Source of the DNA: Bradyrhizobium yuanmingense
GTDB lineage: Bacteria > Pseudomonadota > Alphaproteobacteria > Rhizobiales > Xanthobacteraceae
Reading direction: 5' to 3'
NCBI RefSeq assembly: GCF_900094575.1
Contig: NZ_FMAE01000003.1
Location: 124,001-188,000, forward strand
Length of the DNA: 64,000 nt
In this document: one piece after another, positions 62,613-64,000 of the stretch
How positions within the stretch are numbered: position 1 is the first letter of the stretch
Layout of the letters: every line of letters starts with the position of its first letter
The notes under the pieces: model-generated
Seen by the model: the letters and a program-made list of their open reading frames with translations, nothing else
Databases searched by the model: none
Told to the model about the DNA's origin: nothing
Translations under genes and position numbers: made by a program

Positions 62613-63581
62613 ATGTCCATGCCTGCCTTGTTCAAGGGCCGCCTGTCGATCCCCGTGATCGGCTCGCCGCTCTTCATCATCTCGGTGCCCGATCTCGTGA
62701 TCGCGCAGTGCAAGGCGGGTGTGGTCGGCTCGTTTCCGGCGCTGAATGCGCGGCCGCCGGAGCTGCTGGACGAATGGCTGGCGCGGATCACCGAAGAGCT
62801 CGCGGCCTATGACCGCGCCCATCCCGACAGGCCGTCGGCGCCGTTCGCGGTCAACCAGATCGTGCACAAGTCGAACAACCGGCTCGACCACGACATGCAG
62901 CTCTGCGCCAAGTACAAGGTGCCGATGATCATCTCGTCGCTCGGCGCCCGCGAGGAGCTGAACCAGGCCGTGCACGGCTGGGGCGGCATCGTCTTCCACG
63001 ACGTGATCAACCAGAAATTCGCGCACAAGGCGATCGAGAAGGGCGCCGACGGCCTGATCCTGGTCGCGGCCGGCGCCGGCGGCCATGCCGGTACCATCTC
63101 GCCGCTGGCCTTCGTGGCCGAGACACGAAAATGGTTCGACGGTCCGATCGCGCTGTCGGGTGCGATCGGCAACGGCAAGGCGATCCGCGCCGCGCGCATC
63201 CTGGGGGCCGACTTCGCCTATATCGGTTCGGCCTTCATCGCGACCAAGGAGGCCAATGCGGTCGAGAAGTACAAGGAGATGATCGCGGGCTCGAGCGCCG
63301 ACGACATCGTCTATTCCAATCTCTTCACCGGCGTGCACGGCAATTATCTGAAGCCCTCGATCCTGGCGGCGGGTATGGACCCCGAAAATCTGCCGACGTC
63401 CGATCCCTCCAAGATGAACTTCGGCACCGACGCCTCCGGCGAGCGCGCCAAGCCGAAGGCCTGGAAGGAGATCTGGGGAAGCGGCCAGGGCATCGGCAGC
63501 ATCGACAAGGTCGTGCCGGCGGCCGAGCTGATCGCGCGCTTCAAGAAGGAATACGACGAAGCGATCGATCCGCCGTTGTGA
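62613..63581 (+). CDS. Nitronate monooxygenase-family flavoprotein
   Basis: A 322-residue FMN-dependent TIM-barrel enzyme of the 2-nitropropane dioxygenase family. The N-terminal IPVIGSPLFIIS, GADGLILVAAGAGGHAG and IALSGAIGNGKAIRAARILG are the FMN-contact loops. Such enzymes oxidise nitronates or reduce enoyl compounds. GAGAGGA lies upstream of the ATG at 62613. The thioesterase gene follows 22 bases later, so the two are probably co-transcribed, perhaps for a fatty or aromatic acyl substrate. Confidence 0.93.
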   Translation: MSMPALFKGRLSIPVIGSPLFIISVPDLVIAQCKAGVVGSFPALNARPPELLDEWLARITEELAAYDRAHPDRPSAPFAVNQIVHKSNNRLDHDMQLCAKYKVPMIISSLGAREELNQAVHGWGGIVFHDVINQKFAHKAIEKGADGLILVAAGAGGHAGTISPLAFVAETRKWFDGPIALSGAIGNGKAIRAARILGADFAYIGSAFIATKEANAVEKYKEMIAGSSADDIVYSNLFTGVHGNYLKPSILAAGMDPENLPTSDPSKMNFGTDASGERAKPKAWKEIWGSGQGIGSIDKVVPAAELIARFKKEYDEAIDPPL

Positions 63582-63603
63582 TCGCACCCAGATCGAGTGC
63601 TGC

Positions 63604-64000
63604 ATGCCCCCCATTTACCGCGTCGACGGCAACGACGTCGTCACCAGCCCCGATGCAGCCGGCCCCTGGGACCGGCGCATGCAGCACGGCTCGGCACCGG
63701 CATCGCTGGTGACATGGGCGGCTGAGCGCATCCCTGCGGCGGTGCCGATGGATGTCGCGCGCGTGACCATCGATCTGATGCGCCCGGTACCGGTGGCGCC
63801 GCTCACGATCGCCACCGAAATCTTGCGCGAGGGCCGCAAGATCCAGCTCTGCGGGATCAAGCTGCTCGCCGACGGCGTGCAGGTGGTCGGCGCCACCGTG
63901 CTCAAGATCAGGCGCCAGGCGCTGACGCTGCCCGACGAGGTCGAGGAACTTCCGGTCACGTTGCCGTCGCCGGAGGATTCATTGGTCGAGGACGGTCACG
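63604..64000 (+). CDS. Thioesterase-family protein (3' end outside window)
   Basis: The first 132 codons of a hotdog-fold protein of the acyl-CoA thioesterase-like superfamily. WDRRMQHGSAPASLVTWAAE and the following strand VARVTIDLMRPVPVAPLTI are typical of the two-hotdog TesB-like group. The frame is open to the window end. It follows the nitronate monooxygenase-like gene by 22 bases. Confidence 0.85.
   Translation, partial: MPPIYRVDGNDVVTSPDAAGPWDRRMQHGSAPASLVTWAAERIPAAVPMDVARVTIDLMRPVPVAPLTIATEILREGRKIQLCGIKLLADGVQVVGATVLKIRRQALTLPDEVEELPVTLPSPEDSLVEDGH

Overview
The window looks like chromosomal DNA of a GC-rich alphaproteobacterium, most likely Bradyrhizobium or a close relative in the Nitrobacteraceae. 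The evidence is the dense high-GC coding, the ispH-thrB-rnhA order typical of Rhizobiales, a TrcR-type (DUF1013) regulator, an NdvA-type cyclic-glucan exporter, a cysteine-free 41-residue L36, a FixK2/FNR-type box before an ompW gene, and several imperfect palindromic intergenic repeats of kinds I associate with Bradyrhizobium. The genus is an inference. I saw no rRNA, tRNA, CRISPR array, transposase, integrase or replication origin.

Layout. 1-1701 is the 3' part of a GAF-GGDEF-EAL cyclic-di-GMP protein. 2242-13718 is an exopolysaccharide/glycan locus: galE, a TagA-type glycosyltransferase, a Wzz/GumC-like chain-length protein and a methyltransferase on the minus strand; three further glycosyltransferases, a Wzy/WaaL-type polymerase or ligase and a FemAB/CelD-like acyltransferase follow. 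13740-18701 carries housekeeping enzymes and regulators, including a divergent LysR / pirin-wrbA unit. 18846-25383 has secreted and envelope proteins: a tricarboxylate-type binding protein, an autotransporter and a small Cys-rich protein, then a YbaK-family deacylase and a haloacid dehalogenase.

25604-27659 is an islet of visibly lower GC with five small genes. It includes a CPBP (CAAX-type) membrane protease and a YrhB/Imm35-like immunity protein, and is the best candidate for an uncharacterised defence or immunity module. 27786-29051 is an HxlR regulator divergent from a short-chain dehydrogenase. 29463-31994 is one large fusion of a nucleotide-sugar-epimerase-like domain to SPW and VKOR-like membrane domains. 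An amidohydrolase, rpmJ, TPR and small secreted proteins, a hydrolase, cytochrome c, a GlcD-like oxidase, a membrane protein and a CPA1 antiporter follow.

41149-43605 holds two related TPR + LprI-like secreted proteins in tandem. 43977-52048 has prpE, a small lipoprotein, ompW, trcR, the ispH-thrB-rnhA operon, a 1-Cys peroxiredoxin and a DUF924 protein. 52064-58562 is minus-strand: fadD, a D,D-carboxypeptidase with a long Lys/Ala/Pro tail, ndvA and a THI5/NMT1-like binding protein. 58790-64000 is plus-strand: a Gly/Tyr-rich secreted protein, a HisE-type pyrophosphohydrolase, a DedA-like membrane protein, a Cys-rich exported protein, aspartase, a nitronate monooxygenase-like protein and the start of a thioesterase.

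Functionally, the left third is concerned with surface polysaccharide, possibly under cyclic-di-GMP control. The rest is envelope maintenance, central metabolism and scattered regulators. Many long open frames lie antisense to true genes because of the GC bias, and they were left out.
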